The position numbers and the translations under genes are program-made. A DNA stretch of 64,000 nt, taken from Corallococcus sp. NCRR (GTDB lineage Bacteria; Myxococcota; Myxococcia; Myxococcales; Myxococcaceae). Location: NCBI RefSeq assembly GCF_026965535.1, contig NZ_CP114039.1, forward strand, positions 7,130,001-7,194,000, in the 5' to 3' direction. The stretch's first letter is position 1. The number at the start of each line of letters is the position of its first letter. Positions 9,257 to 17,564 of the stretch are shown here, piece by piece. A model generated the notes under the pieces. That model ran no database searches and was not told the DNA's origin. It saw nothing but the letters and a program-made list of their open reading frames with translations.

Positions 9257-12121
9257 TCAGAACGCGTCCGGGTCCATGTCCCCCGCGCGCCCCAGCAGCA
9301 GCGGTGACGCGAGCCGGCTCTCCGGGTGCATGCGCAGGAGCGTGTGGATGACGCCGCCCAGCCCCGCCATCAGCCCGGGCGAGAAGGCGTCCCGGGCAAG
9401 CCCCGCCACCGGGCCGCGCGCCTCCAGGCCGGAGATGAGCTCCGCGTCCAGCGTCTCGCGGTCCGGAGACAGTGGCTCGGAGGACAGCCGCCGCGCCGTC
9501 TCCAGGAGTTCCCATAAACCCAGGTCGCCGTGGCACAGGGTGTGGGTCCAGCCGAAGCCCTCGCGCACGGCCGCGGCCCGGGCCCGCTGGAACAGGTCCC
9601 CGTAGCGGGGCATCCCCGTGCGCACGAAGACGTCCGCCGCCGCCAGGCCGATGCCCGTGCTGCCGTGGCACCAGCTCGTCAGCTGATCCGTGGCGTCCGG
9701 GCGGCGCAGGTCCGTCCAGTTGCCCATCTCCGGCCGGTAGAGGCCGTCCACGAAGTCGAAGGCGCGCTCGGCCAGGCTGCGCCACCGCCGCCGGTCCGCC
9801 GCCGTCCCCGCCGCGCTCAGGCCCAGCCGCGCCAGCGCCCAGCCGATGCCCGCCGTGCCGTGCGCGAAGCCTCCGATGGGCTCCGGGAACATCGACGTGG
9901 ACCACCGCGCGTCCCCCGCCACGCTGCGCGCCGTGTCCTCCAGCCGCCGCCCCGCGTGCGCGGCGAGGTCCAGCCATTCCGGTTCACCCGTCTGGTCCAC
10001 CAGGTTGAGCAGCGGGACGATGACGCCCGCCACGCCGCCTAGCACCTCCAGCAGTCCGTCGGCATCCAGCACCTGGGGCGTCAGCGCCGCCGCGCGCTCG
10101 CGGGCCCGGTCCAACGCGTCAGGGACGGTGCCCAGGTCGTGCAGCGTGGACCAGATCCACACCTGCGATGCGAGCCCGGCGAAGCCTCCCGGCGACTTCA
10201 CCGGCACGCGGTCCTCCGTGGCGCGCAGCACCGCGAGCGTGCCGTCCAGCAGCTCGGGCAATCCCTCCACCGGGTCCGCGCGGCCGTGGTGGACCTCGCG
10301 CAGGTACTGGGCCAGCACCACCGCGACGCCGCCCTGCCCGCTGTAGTGCTCGGCGGAGAGCGGCCGCACCGCCCAGCCGAACTCGGCGAGCACCGGGCTG
10401 ATCCACGTCACCGTCCCGTCAGGCCCGCGCACGGCCGCGTCGCGCACGCGGCGCAGCAGCTTGGACAGCTGGGCCCGGCGCCGCGTGTCCAGGCGCTCCT
10501 TGCGCGCGGGCGTGGCCGGCGCGGGGACGCGCGGCGGCACGGTCTTCTCGTTGAGGTAGGCGCTGATCAGCGTGCTCTGGATGGTCATCTCCTCCAGGGA
10601 CTCATCCACCGAACGCCAGGCCTCCAGCGTGCCGTCCAGCATCTTCCGGGTCACGGGCTGGGTGAACACGGGGATGTCGCCCACGCACAGGTCCGAGAGC
10701 TCCTCGTCGATGACGGACGTCGTGGAGGGGGCGCCAGGGGACACGCCGGCGTTCTTGCGCAGCACCTCCCGCGCCCGGGCGTGGGCCTTGGGCGCGTCGT
10801 ACAGCGAGGCCGGGTGCCAGAGCATGCGCAGCAGCTCCGCGTACGTTTGCGTGGGCCGCAGGATGCGCCGGACCACCGCGCCCGTGAACGGCTCCAGCAG
10901 CGGGCGCAGCCCCCCGTACGCGTCCAGCGACTTCATGCGCGCGGTCAGCTCGTGGAAGCCCTCCACGACCTGATCCCAGTGCCGCGCGAGCACGGGGTCC
11001 GGGCTGGGGTGGTTCTTCGCGTGCGGGCGCTCCAGCATCGTCATGCCCAGGCGGGCGCGGTCCGTGCCGCCCTCGACGATGAGGGGCGCCGGGACGCGCG
11101 GCTGCTGTCCCGGAAGCGAACCCGCCGCGGAGATGTCCAGGCCGCCCAGGCCCGGACCTTCGCTTCTCACGGGGAGCAGGCCCGTGCGCAGGACGGTGCC
11201 ACGGATGGCCTTCGCGGCCAGGTCCACCGCGAGCCCGCGCTCCGCCGGAGGGACGGGAGGATCCGGAGCGAAGAGGCTCTCCACGTCCACCACCACGGGC
11301 ACCGGCCCGTGCGCGATGAGGTTCTCCGAGTGCAGGTCCGTGCCGCCCAGCAGGCGCATCACCGCGAGCCAATGGCCCAGGTTCCGGTAGAAGCGCGCGA
11401 GCTCGGCCTCGCTCGCGCAGAAGCGGTGCTCCACGAACTCCGCCCAGCCATAGCCCGCGCGCACCAGCACGGACGGCACGCGGATCCGCGTGGACTCGGC
11501 GTCCGGCGCCAGCACGCGCGCGAGCAGTCCCTCCAGCGCGCGATCCACGCGCATGCACCGGGGCTTGTAGAGCACCGTGCCCTCTTCCAGGTCCAGCAGC
11601 GCCACCGTCTGGCCACCCCGGTGGGCGTCCCCCTCCCCCAACCGCAGGCGCTTCAGCGCGCCGCGAGGGCGGCCGGGCAGTTCCGTCAATGACTCCCGGT
11701 CCGCGACGAACCGGTCCGCCAGCCGCAGCACCGCCTGGGTCTGGAGCCGGCCCAGGGTCGCCAGCCGCTCCAGGAGCGGCGGGTAGCGTCCGCGCAGGTG
11801 CGTGTGGAAGCCGGAGGAGCAGGCCTGCTCCAGGAACCGCGCCCACCGCCCCGGCGCATCCGCGGCGTCGAGCCGTCCCTCCATCGACGCGGCGTGCAGC
11901 TCCAGGAGGAGCACGCGGTTGAGCTTGAGCTGGGCGCTGAACCCCAGCGTCTCCCGGGCCGCGGCCTCCACCACGCCGCGCTCCGCCGGGGAGAGCCCCT
12001 CCATCCGGGACAGCCGCTCCGCGAGCGAGTCCAGATGCGGCGCCAGCAGGACGTTCACGGGGCGCGCGAGCCATCCCTCGGGAGGGACCTCGGCAGCCAT
12101 CGACGCTTCCTCGTGGACCAT
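9257..12121 (-). CDS. lanM: Class II lanthipeptide synthetase LanM
   Basis: Bifunctional enzyme that dehydrates Ser/Thr of a precursor peptide and then cyclises Cys onto the dehydro residues. The N-terminal kinase-like dehydratase domain (DUF4135) shows its signature residues: YKPR in the Lys strand, DLHSENL and VVVDVESLF for metal/ATP binding. The C-terminal LanC-like cyclase domain has the active-site HGTAGIGWA and the three zinc ligands, Cys in SWCHGST and Cys-His in TLCHGDLG (about residues 818, 863, 864). Length (954 aa) is normal for LanM. I chose the ATG at 12121 because AGGGAG lies 7 bases upstream; a start at 12193 would add 24 Pro-rich residues. It is downstream of the precursor gene on the same strand. 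No LanT transporter/protease gene is adjacent. Confidence 0.93.
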   Translation of the reverse strand: MVHEEASMAAEVPPEGWLARPVNVLLAPHLDSLAERLSRMEGLSPAERGVVEAAARETLGFSAQLKLNRVLLLELHAASMEGRLDAADAPGRWARFLEQACSSGFHTHLRGRYPPLLERLATLGRLQTQAVLRLADRFVADRESLTELPGRPRGALKRLRLGEGDAHRGGQTVALLDLEEGTVLYKPRCMRVDRALEGLLARVLAPDAESTRIRVPSVLVRAGYGWAEFVEHRFCASEAELARFYRNLGHWLAVMRLLGGTDLHSENLIAHGPVPVVVDVESLFAPDPPVPPAERGLAVDLAAKAIRGTVLRTGLLPVRSEGPGLGGLDISAAGSLPGQQPRVPAPLIVEGGTDRARLGMTMLERPHAKNHPSPDPVLARHWDQVVEGFHELTARMKSLDAYGGLRPLLEPFTGAVVRRILRPTQTYAELLRMLWHPASLYDAPKAHARAREVLRKNAGVSPGAPSTTSVIDEELSDLCVGDIPVFTQPVTRKMLDGTLEAWRSVDESLEEMTIQSTLISAYLNEKTVPPRVPAPATPARKERLDTRRRAQLSKLLRRVRDAAVRGPDGTVTWISPVLAEFGWAVRPLSAEHYSGQGGVAVVLAQYLREVHHGRADPVEGLPELLDGTLAVLRATEDRVPVKSPGGFAGLASQVWIWSTLHDLGTVPDALDRARERAAALTPQVLDADGLLEVLGGVAGVIVPLLNLVDQTGEPEWLDLAAHAGRRLEDTARSVAGDARWSTSMFPEPIGGFAHGTAGIGWALARLGLSAAGTAADRRRWRSLAERAFDFVDGLYRPEMGNWTDLRRPDATDQLTSWCHGSTGIGLAAADVFVRTGMPRYGDLFQRARAAAVREGFGWTHTLCHGDLGLWELLETARRLSSEPLSPDRETLDAELISGLEARGPVAGLARDAFSPGLMAGLGGVIHTLLRMHPESRLASPLLLGRAGDMDPDAF

Positions 12122-12215
12122 GAAGGGGCTCCCTGGGGGTGGGAAAGGCGGAAGACCCTCCGGCACTCGCACGGCGCCGGAGGGGAGATTCATGCGGACG
12201 GGGGTCCGCGATGGA

Positions 12216-12413
12216 TCAACAGCAGAAGCCGGTGGTGGAGGCGCTGCAGCTGCTGCAGCCCGTGTTCTCCACGAGGTTGGACTCCGTGAGCGCCTGCTCC
12301 GTGCGCTGACCTCCCACGAACACCGGACCCGCCGGGTTCGTCATGCCATGGGACTCCTCATCACCGGACAGCCAGCCCTGCACGACATCATGGACCGAGG
12401 CCTTCTTCGTCAT
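12216..12413 (-). CDS. lanA: Lanthipeptide precursor peptide (LanA)
   Basis: A 65-residue peptide that I identify from context and composition. The leader (residues 1-35, start MTKKASVHDVVQGWL) ends in FVGG, a double-Gly type cleavage site. The predicted 30-residue core carries ten Ser/Thr and four Cys and ends NTGCSSCSASTTGFCC. The Cys cluster at the C-terminus (C53, C56, C64, C65) with Ser/Thr on its N-terminal side suits several (methyl)lanthionine rings. An AGGGAG ribosome-binding site lies 7 bases before the ATG (12421-12426). lanM follows on the same strand (22 bp to its longest frame, 94 bp to my preferred start). I do not recognise the core as a known lanthipeptide. Ring pattern and activity are unknown. 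Confidence 0.85.
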   Translation of the reverse strand: MTKKASVHDVVQGWLSGDEESHGMTNPAGPVFVGGQRTEQALTESNLVENTGCSSCSASTTGFCC

Positions 12414-12792
12414 GAGTGTTCTCCCTCGCGTCCGGACGGTCATGGCGAGGGGTGCCATGGGCGCCGGACGCGGATCGGACGTGAACACAGACACGCCCCG
12501 CAATGCCAGACGCAGCGGGCCAAAGTCAGACACTCCACAATGACTTGCGTTCCCACACCACAAGTCCAGCGAGGCGCGAACGGGACGTAAGGGATTGCCA
12601 CCACGAACCCGCCAGCCTCCTGTCCCAGGGGACGAGGAGACCGTGGACCAGGTGACAGGCCGGCCCCAGGGGCTGAGCACGAGCCCGCCACGCGACATCC
12701 GCCGTCGCGAACGCCAGGGGCCTGACAGCCGGGCCCCTGTCCGCTCTTTCCAGGTCGGCGGGGACGCCTAGGATGGCGAGGAGGAGGTGAAC
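12414..12792. promoter_or_regulatory. Divergent intergenic region between lanA and the protease operon
   Basis: 379 bp with no convincing gene. It must hold the promoter of the lanA-lanM pair (leftward) and of the protease-phosphoesterase pair (rightward). I see the two ribosome-binding sites (AGGGAG for lanA, AGGAGGTGA for the protease) but no clear -35/-10 or sigma-54 box. The stretch around 12500-12560 is less GC-rich than its flanks, as promoters in such genomes often are. Confidence 0.4.
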
Positions 12793-14265
12793 GTGGAGCG
12801 CCCCATCGCCAGCCCGGAGGATCCGCTGGTCTTCAACGGCATCGACGGCGTCACCGGGCAGTACCTGGTGCCGCCCATCGCGCTGCCCGCGGCCGCGGAG
12901 GTGGCGGAGCCTCGGGGTGAGGCCGCGTACTTCGAGGAATGGAGGAAGTGGCTCGAGTGCCTCCCCATGCGCCTGAGCTTCGGCCTGCCGCCCGACGCAC
13001 CACCGGAGGACTACACCAAGGCCGGCTGGGGCCTGGTGTTCCCCGCGTCCGCCTCCGAGGCGCTTCGCAAGAGCCTGGAGCCGCTCCTCGCCCACCGGCG
13101 CGAGCGCATGGAGGAAGCGGACCGGTGCCACGTCCTCACCTACCAGCCCGGCGAGACGGCGAATCAGTTCCTGGAGCGGCACGGGGCGCCCATTGGCGAC
13201 GTGGAGCCGACCCTCGTTCCGTATTACCTCCTGCTCGTCGGTGGGCCGGACGTCATCCCGTTCGACGTGCAGCACTCGCTGTCCCTGTCGTACGCCGTGG
13301 GCCGGCTCTGCTTCGACACGCCCGCGGAGTACGCGCGCTACGCGGACAGCGTGGTGGCGTATGAGACGGACGCCTCCGTGCCCAATCACCGGCAGGTGAG
13401 CTGGTGGGGACCCAAGCACCCCGGGGACCGCTCCACGGAGCTCAGCGCGGACAGCCTCGTGGCACCGCTGGCCCGGGGCGCGCCGTTGGATCAGCCTCCC
13501 CAGTTGGCGAAGACGGTCGCCGCGAAGGCCCGCTTCGCCAGCCGTGACGCCATCGAGGACGACGCGACCCGGGAGTGGTTGCTGGCCGCGCTCCACGGCC
13601 GGGACGTGCGCCCGGCGGTGCTCTTCACCGCGTCCCATGGCGTGGGCTTCAAGGCGAATGATCCGCTCCAGCTCACGAAACAGGGCGCGCTGCTGAGCCA
13701 GGACTGGGCCGGCTTTGGCGCGATGGCCCCCGCGCACTACGTCGCCGCGTCGGACATCCAGGACGACGCGCGGGTCCATGGCCTGGTGGCGTTCTTCTTC
13801 GCCTGCTTCGGCATGGGCACGCCCGCGAACGACGAGTTCCCGCTCACGGCCTCACGCACCGGCGACACGCTCGCGAGCGCGCCCTTCGTCGCGGCCCTGC
13901 CCCGGCGGCTGCTGGCGCACCCCAACGGTGGCGCGCTCGCGGTGATTGGCCACGTGGAGCGGGCCTGGGGCTTCTCCATCAAGCCCCTGCAGATGACCCA
14001 GACGACCATCCACCCGTTCCGCAACACGCTCTGGAAGATCATGGCGGGCATGCCGGTGGGCCACGCGCTGCGCGACTTCCGCGACCGGTTCTCCGCCGCC
14101 AACAACATCCTGCTGACCCACCTGGACGCCAACACGTCCAACGGCAAGCTCGCGCCGCGCGAATTGCTGCACCGGTGGATCGAACGCAACGACGCTCGCA
14201 ACTACGTGGTGCTCGGCGATCCCGCCGTGAGCATCCGGCACAACGACCTGCAGGCGCTTCCCTGA
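12793..14265 (+). CDS. Stand-alone clan CD-like (caspase/gingipain-type) cysteine protease candidate
   Basis: 490 residues without signal peptide. The catalytic dyad of clan CD peptidases is visible: H282 in LFTASHGVGF at the end of a hydrophobic strand, and C338 in FFFACFGMGTP at the end of the next core strand. The N-terminal half has GWGLVFPAS and PYYLLLVGGPDVIPF, the C-terminal half PFVAALP, LAVIGHV and YVVLGDPAV. The same order of motifs occurs in the last 400 residues of the CHAT-nSTAND protein at 598-4263, there without the dyad. I chose the GTG at 12793 because AGGAGG sits 5 bases upstream; a GTG at 12787 is possible. The phosphoesterase follows after 15 bp. Protease activity and target are inferred, not shown; no named family was recognised beyond the fold. 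Confidence 0.75.
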   Translation: MERPIASPEDPLVFNGIDGVTGQYLVPPIALPAAAEVAEPRGEAAYFEEWRKWLECLPMRLSFGLPPDAPPEDYTKAGWGLVFPASASEALRKSLEPLLAHRRERMEEADRCHVLTYQPGETANQFLERHGAPIGDVEPTLVPYYLLLVGGPDVIPFDVQHSLSLSYAVGRLCFDTPAEYARYADSVVAYETDASVPNHRQVSWWGPKHPGDRSTELSADSLVAPLARGAPLDQPPQLAKTVAAKARFASRDAIEDDATREWLLAALHGRDVRPAVLFTASHGVGFKANDPLQLTKQGALLSQDWAGFGAMAPAHYVAASDIQDDARVHGLVAFFFACFGMGTPANDEFPLTASRTGDTLASAPFVAALPRRLLAHPNGGALAVIGHVERAWGFSIKPLQMTQTTIHPFRNTLWKIMAGMPVGHALRDFRDRFSAANNILLTHLDANTSNGKLAPRELLHRWIERNDARNYVVLGDPAVSIRHNDLQALP

Positions 14266-14280
14266 AAGGAGCATCGACCC

Positions 14281-15654
14281 ATGCGAACGCTCATTCTCAG
14301 CGACCTCCACCTCGGCAACGGTGGCCCCTACGACATCTTCGCGGGCGCCGCCGAGCTGCCCGCCCTCTTCGACTCCTTCACCCGCACGCCCACCCACGTC
14401 GTCCTCAACGGCGACAGCTTCGACTTCCTGCTCAACGACGACCCGCTGGCGGTGGATCCCCAGCGGACGCTGGAGCAGGCCCGCGCGCTGGTGACGTCCG
14501 CGCCGACGGCGCCCGCGTTGAAGGCGCTCGGGCGGGTCCTGGCGGCGGGAGGCCGGGCGACGATGGTGGTGGGCAACCACGACCTGGAGCTGGCGCTGCC
14601 GGACGTCCAGGAGGTGATCCGCTCCGCGCTGGGCCAGCCCCGGGAGGTCGCCTCGCGGCTGGAGTTCCGGGACGGCACCGCGCCCCTGCAACTGGAGGTC
14701 GGCGGGTCGCGCGTGCTCGTCACCCACGGTGAGCACACCGATGTGGCGAACCGCATCGACTACGACTCGCTCCTGTCCTCGGAGCGGGCGAACCGCTTCC
14801 GCTATCCGCCGGGCTCCGTGCTGGTGAAGACGCTGCTCAACCCGCTCAAGCACCAGCACCGCATGCGGTACATGGACCTGCTCAAGCCGGACTTCGAGGG
14901 CGCGGTGATGGTGGCGCTCGGCGTGAAGCCGGACGCGCTCAAGGTCCTGTTCAACGCGGGGACGCTCACGCTCATCCGGCGCCTGCTGGAGAACCGGGGG
15001 CTCGCGCCGGCCTTCGCGCTCGAACCGATGGACATGGTGGGCGGTTCACCCGCGGACGTGCACCTGGCGCGCAGCCTGGCGCGGGTGGACCTGAAGGACG
15101 ACGAGGTGGACGCCCTGCTGTCGGTGCTCGACCCGGAGACGCTCAACGCCTTCGACAACCCGGAGGCCCTGGGCCGCGCCCGGCTGAAGCTGGCTAAGGC
15201 GGGGTTCGCGCTCTACGCACGCCTGCACCGCGCGGTCGCCGGCAAAACGGGCACGGACTACTTCGCCCTGGAGCCCGGCAAGGACGAGCTCGCGGAGACC
15301 GCGCGGCTGGGCAAGAAGTACAGCCCGCAGGCGGTGGTGATGGGCCACACGCACGCGGCCCGCTGGCACGAGGGCAACGGCCCCCTCTACGCCAACACCG
15401 GCACGTGGATCTCCCTCCTGCGGCTCCCGGCGCCGGAGGCCTCCGACGAGGAGTGGGGCGAGTACCTCGCGGAGCTCCAGGGCAACCCGTCGCTGGATCC
15501 GGCGAAGCAGAAGCACGCGAAGCTGGAGCAGCGCTTCACCTTCGTGGAGGTGGAGCCGCACGCCTCGGCGCGGGGCGCGACGCTGCGGCTGTCGCAGTGG
15601 ACGGACCAGGGCCCGAAGACGCTGCGCAGCGCGGAGCTTCCAGCCGGGAGCTGA
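14281..15654 (+). CDS. Calcineurin-like metallophosphoesterase
   Basis: 457 residues. All metal-binding blocks of the fold are present: DLH (8-10), GDSFDF (44-49), GNHD (98-101), an isolated H149 in VTHGEH, and GHTH (355-358). The two halves are separated by a ~190-residue insertion after residue 160, so the protein is far longer than a minimal phosphoesterase; the insertion resembles no domain I know. The ATG is preceded by AAAGGAG and lies 15 bp after the protease gene, so the two are almost certainly co-transcribed and probably act together. Family members hydrolyse phosphomono- or diesters, including nucleotides and UDP-sugar lipids; the substrate here is open. Confidence 0.85.
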   Translation: MRTLILSDLHLGNGGPYDIFAGAAELPALFDSFTRTPTHVVLNGDSFDFLLNDDPLAVDPQRTLEQARALVTSAPTAPALKALGRVLAAGGRATMVVGNHDLELALPDVQEVIRSALGQPREVASRLEFRDGTAPLQLEVGGSRVLVTHGEHTDVANRIDYDSLLSSERANRFRYPPGSVLVKTLLNPLKHQHRMRYMDLLKPDFEGAVMVALGVKPDALKVLFNAGTLTLIRRLLENRGLAPAFALEPMDMVGGSPADVHLARSLARVDLKDDEVDALLSVLDPETLNAFDNPEALGRARLKLAKAGFALYARLHRAVAGKTGTDYFALEPGKDELAETARLGKKYSPQAVVMGHTHAARWHEGNGPLYANTGTWISLLRLPAPEASDEEWGEYLAELQGNPSLDPAKQKHAKLEQRFTFVEVEPHASARGATLRLSQWTDQGPKTLRSAELPAGS

Positions 15655-15663
15655 AGTCCGCGC

Positions 15664-16905
15664 TCAGCGGGAGGGCTGGGGCCGGTCCGCCACGGCGGAC
15701 AGCACGCCGTGCACCAGGGCCAGCACCACGGTCACCCCGAGCATGTACGGGGCGATGAACTGAAGGCCCCATCGCTCGGCGATGACACCCGCGAGGCTGG
15801 GCAGCGCCGCGACGCCCGTCGTCGCGGCGCTGACCTGGAAGCCCACCGCGTGGGCGGAGACATCCAACCCCACGCGGCGCGGCGTCACCGACATCAGCGC
15901 CGGGAAGATGGGCGCCAGCGCGAGTCCCAGCAACGCGAGCCCCAGCGCGGGCGGCACGGCGGGGATGGCAAACAGGGCCGCGCCCACCACCGCCAGCGCC
16001 GTGCTCGCGCGCAGCATCCGCACCGGCCCGATGTGTTCGACGACGAAGCCGGAGAGGACGCGCCCCACCAGCAGGCTGCCCCAGTAGAGGCTCACGCAGG
16101 TGCCCGCCGCGGCGGTGTGCAGGCCCCGGCCTTCGGTGAGCACGGTGAAGCTCCACTGGCCCGCCGTCACCTCCACGCCCGTGTAGAAGAAGAACGTGAG
16201 GATCTGCAGCCACACGCGGGGCCGGCGCACGGCCTCCATCGCGGACGCGGTGGGCACCTCCGCGCGTGGCTCCTCGCCCGGCGCTCCCGCGGGCGCGCCC
16301 CACAGCCGGCGCATCAAGAGAAACGTCAGGGCCAGCGTGCCCAGCACCACGGCGAGGACGGCGTAGCCGGTCCGCCAATCCGCGCCCCGAGCAAGCAACG
16401 CGGTCATCAACACCGGGCCCATCGCGGCGCCCACGCTGTAGGCCGCGTGCAGCCAGCTCATGTGCTTGGGGCCGAAGTTCTGGGCCGCGTAGTTGTTGAG
16501 AGCGGAGTCGATGGCGCCCGAACCGAAGCCGATGAAGCACGCCGCGGCCAGGAACAGCGCGAACAGGGGCACGGTCGCGTACCCCGTGAGCCCCAGCGCC
16601 ACCGAGCCGGTGCTCAGCGCCAGCAGCAGCCCCAGGTTCATCGCGCGCATCAGCCGGCCCGCGAACAACCCGGAGATGAAGTAGGCGACCGCTGCCGTCC
16701 CCAGGATGAAGCCCATCGCGGCTTGCGACAGGCCGAAGGTGCTTCGCAGTGAAGGCCACGCGACCCCCAGCACCGCGTCCGGCAACCCCAGGCTGACGAA
16801 CGCCAGGTAGGCAAGCGTGAGAAGCGCGGGACGCGGACGGGGCACGGGCGAAGACAGGCTCACGCGGCGCACCGTAGATCGCGGCCACGCATCCCGGGGT
16901 GGCAT
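15664..16905 (-). CDS. MFS transporter
   Basis: 413 residues, about twelve hydrophobic helices, with the MFS layout of two six-helix bundles joined by a charged loop (GAPAGAPGEEPRAEVPT, middle of the protein). Helix 1 is ALLTLAYLAFVSLGLPDAVLG, a pattern seen in the FucP/YfcJ-like branch. The substrate is unknown. The ATG at 16905 has no good ribosome-binding site; a GTG at 16863 is the alternative. The stop is 9 bp from the convergent phosphoesterase stop. The upstream region contains a 27-bp palindrome that could be the operator for this gene. Confidence 0.85.
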   Translation of the reverse strand: MPPRDAWPRSTVRRVSLSSPVPRPRPALLTLAYLAFVSLGLPDAVLGVAWPSLRSTFGLSQAAMGFILGTAAVAYFISGLFAGRLMRAMNLGLLLALSTGSVALGLTGYATVPLFALFLAAACFIGFGSGAIDSALNNYAAQNFGPKHMSWLHAAYSVGAAMGPVLMTALLARGADWRTGYAVLAVVLGTLALTFLLMRRLWGAPAGAPGEEPRAEVPTASAMEAVRRPRVWLQILTFFFYTGVEVTAGQWSFTVLTEGRGLHTAAAGTCVSLYWGSLLVGRVLSGFVVEHIGPVRMLRASTALAVVGAALFAIPAVPPALGLALLGLALAPIFPALMSVTPRRVGLDVSAHAVGFQVSAATTGVAALPSLAGVIAERWGLQFIAPYMLGVTVVLALVHGVLSAVADRPQPSR

Positions 16906-17036
16906 CACGGCCACATTCGGCCCCCGGGGTCTTGACCTTGACACCGGTGGCAGGCCCGAAGCTCTCGGCCATGGAGTCTTCAGGGATGAGAAGGAAAGAA
17001 CCGGCACGGGACGCCCCGCCGGGAGCGGACCGCGGC

Positions 17037-17063
17037 AAACCTGTCCGACTGTCGGACAGGTTT
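17037..17063. promoter_or_regulatory. 27-bp perfect palindromic operator
   Basis: Left arm AAACCTGTCCGAC and right arm GTCGGACAGGTTT are exact reverse complements of 13 bp around one T. Symmetry, arm length and the TGTCCGAC core resemble TetR-family operators. It lies between the MFS gene (leftward start 16905) and the MerR fragment (rightward start 17103). No intact TetR gene is adjacent, so the cognate repressor is elsewhere or has been lost. Confidence 0.7.
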
Positions 17064-17102
17064 GGAACAAGTCGGCCGGGAGGGGCCTCATGGGAGTGAA
17101 CG

Positions 17103-17206
17103 ATGAACATCGGTGAACTCGCCCGGCGCACGGGCAGCAGCACGCGGTCCATTCGCCACTACGACAAGGCGGGGCTCCTCGCCTCGCACCGCCGCGACAA
17201 CGGGTG
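17103..17206 (+). pseudogene. MerR-family regulator, N-terminal fragment
   Basis: The start MNIGELARRTGSSTRSIRHY, followed by DKAGLLASHRRDNGW, is the DNA-binding winged helix of a MerR regulator. After about 35 residues the homology stops where the next residues should continue the wing and lead into helix 3, and the frame runs into unrelated low-quality sequence. A normal MerR protein has 110-150 or more residues. I read this as the 5' stump of a deleted regulator that may once have controlled the divergent MFS gene. Confidence 0.75.
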
Positions 17207-17265
17207 GAGCGGCAGCTCTTCGACCTCGCACGCCTCCGCCCCTTCGCGCTCACGCTCACGCCCGA

Positions 17266-17511
17266 CATCCCGGTGTCCATGTAGATTGGCAAGGTCAGCG
17301 CCACGAAGGAGCGCTGGGCCGCATCCCGCGCAGCTACATACGTTGCGCCCAGGACCGCGCCCTGGCCCCCGCGCTCCAGGACCTGATGATCCGCGAAGCG
17401 GACGCCTTCACGCCCGGAAACACCTTCACCGTGGACACGCTGGACTCATCGCACTCGCCCTTCGCGTCCCAGCCCCAGAAGCTGGCCACGCTGCTGGACG
17501 GCCTGCGCTGA
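17266..17511 (+). pseudogene. Alpha/beta hydrolase, C-terminal fragment
   Basis: In a different frame from the MerR stump, a stretch reads GRIPRSYIRC, then DRALAPALQDLMI, and ends TLDSSHSPFASQP ... LATLLDGLR. This is the end of an alpha/beta hydrolase of the salicylate esterase/methylketone synthase type: the catalytic Asp region and the catalytic His in SSHSPF. The nucleophile-bearing first two-thirds are absent. Together with the MerR stump it marks a deletion that joined two genes. Confidence 0.75.
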
Positions 17512-17564
17512 AGCCGCAGCCTCGGAGGGCGGGCGTGTCGGTGCCGGCCGGTACCGTTCCCGGC

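Noticed and set aside
12414..12698. Longer precursor frame upstream of the lanthipeptide start
   Set aside because: The extra 95 residues are Arg/Gly/Pro-rich and lie in the promoter region. The ATG at 12413 has a good ribosome-binding site and gives a normal leader.
16931..16960. Possible MerR-type promoter (TTGACC with partial dyad)
   Set aside because: The dyad is imperfect and no matching -10 box with a 19-bp spacer was seen.
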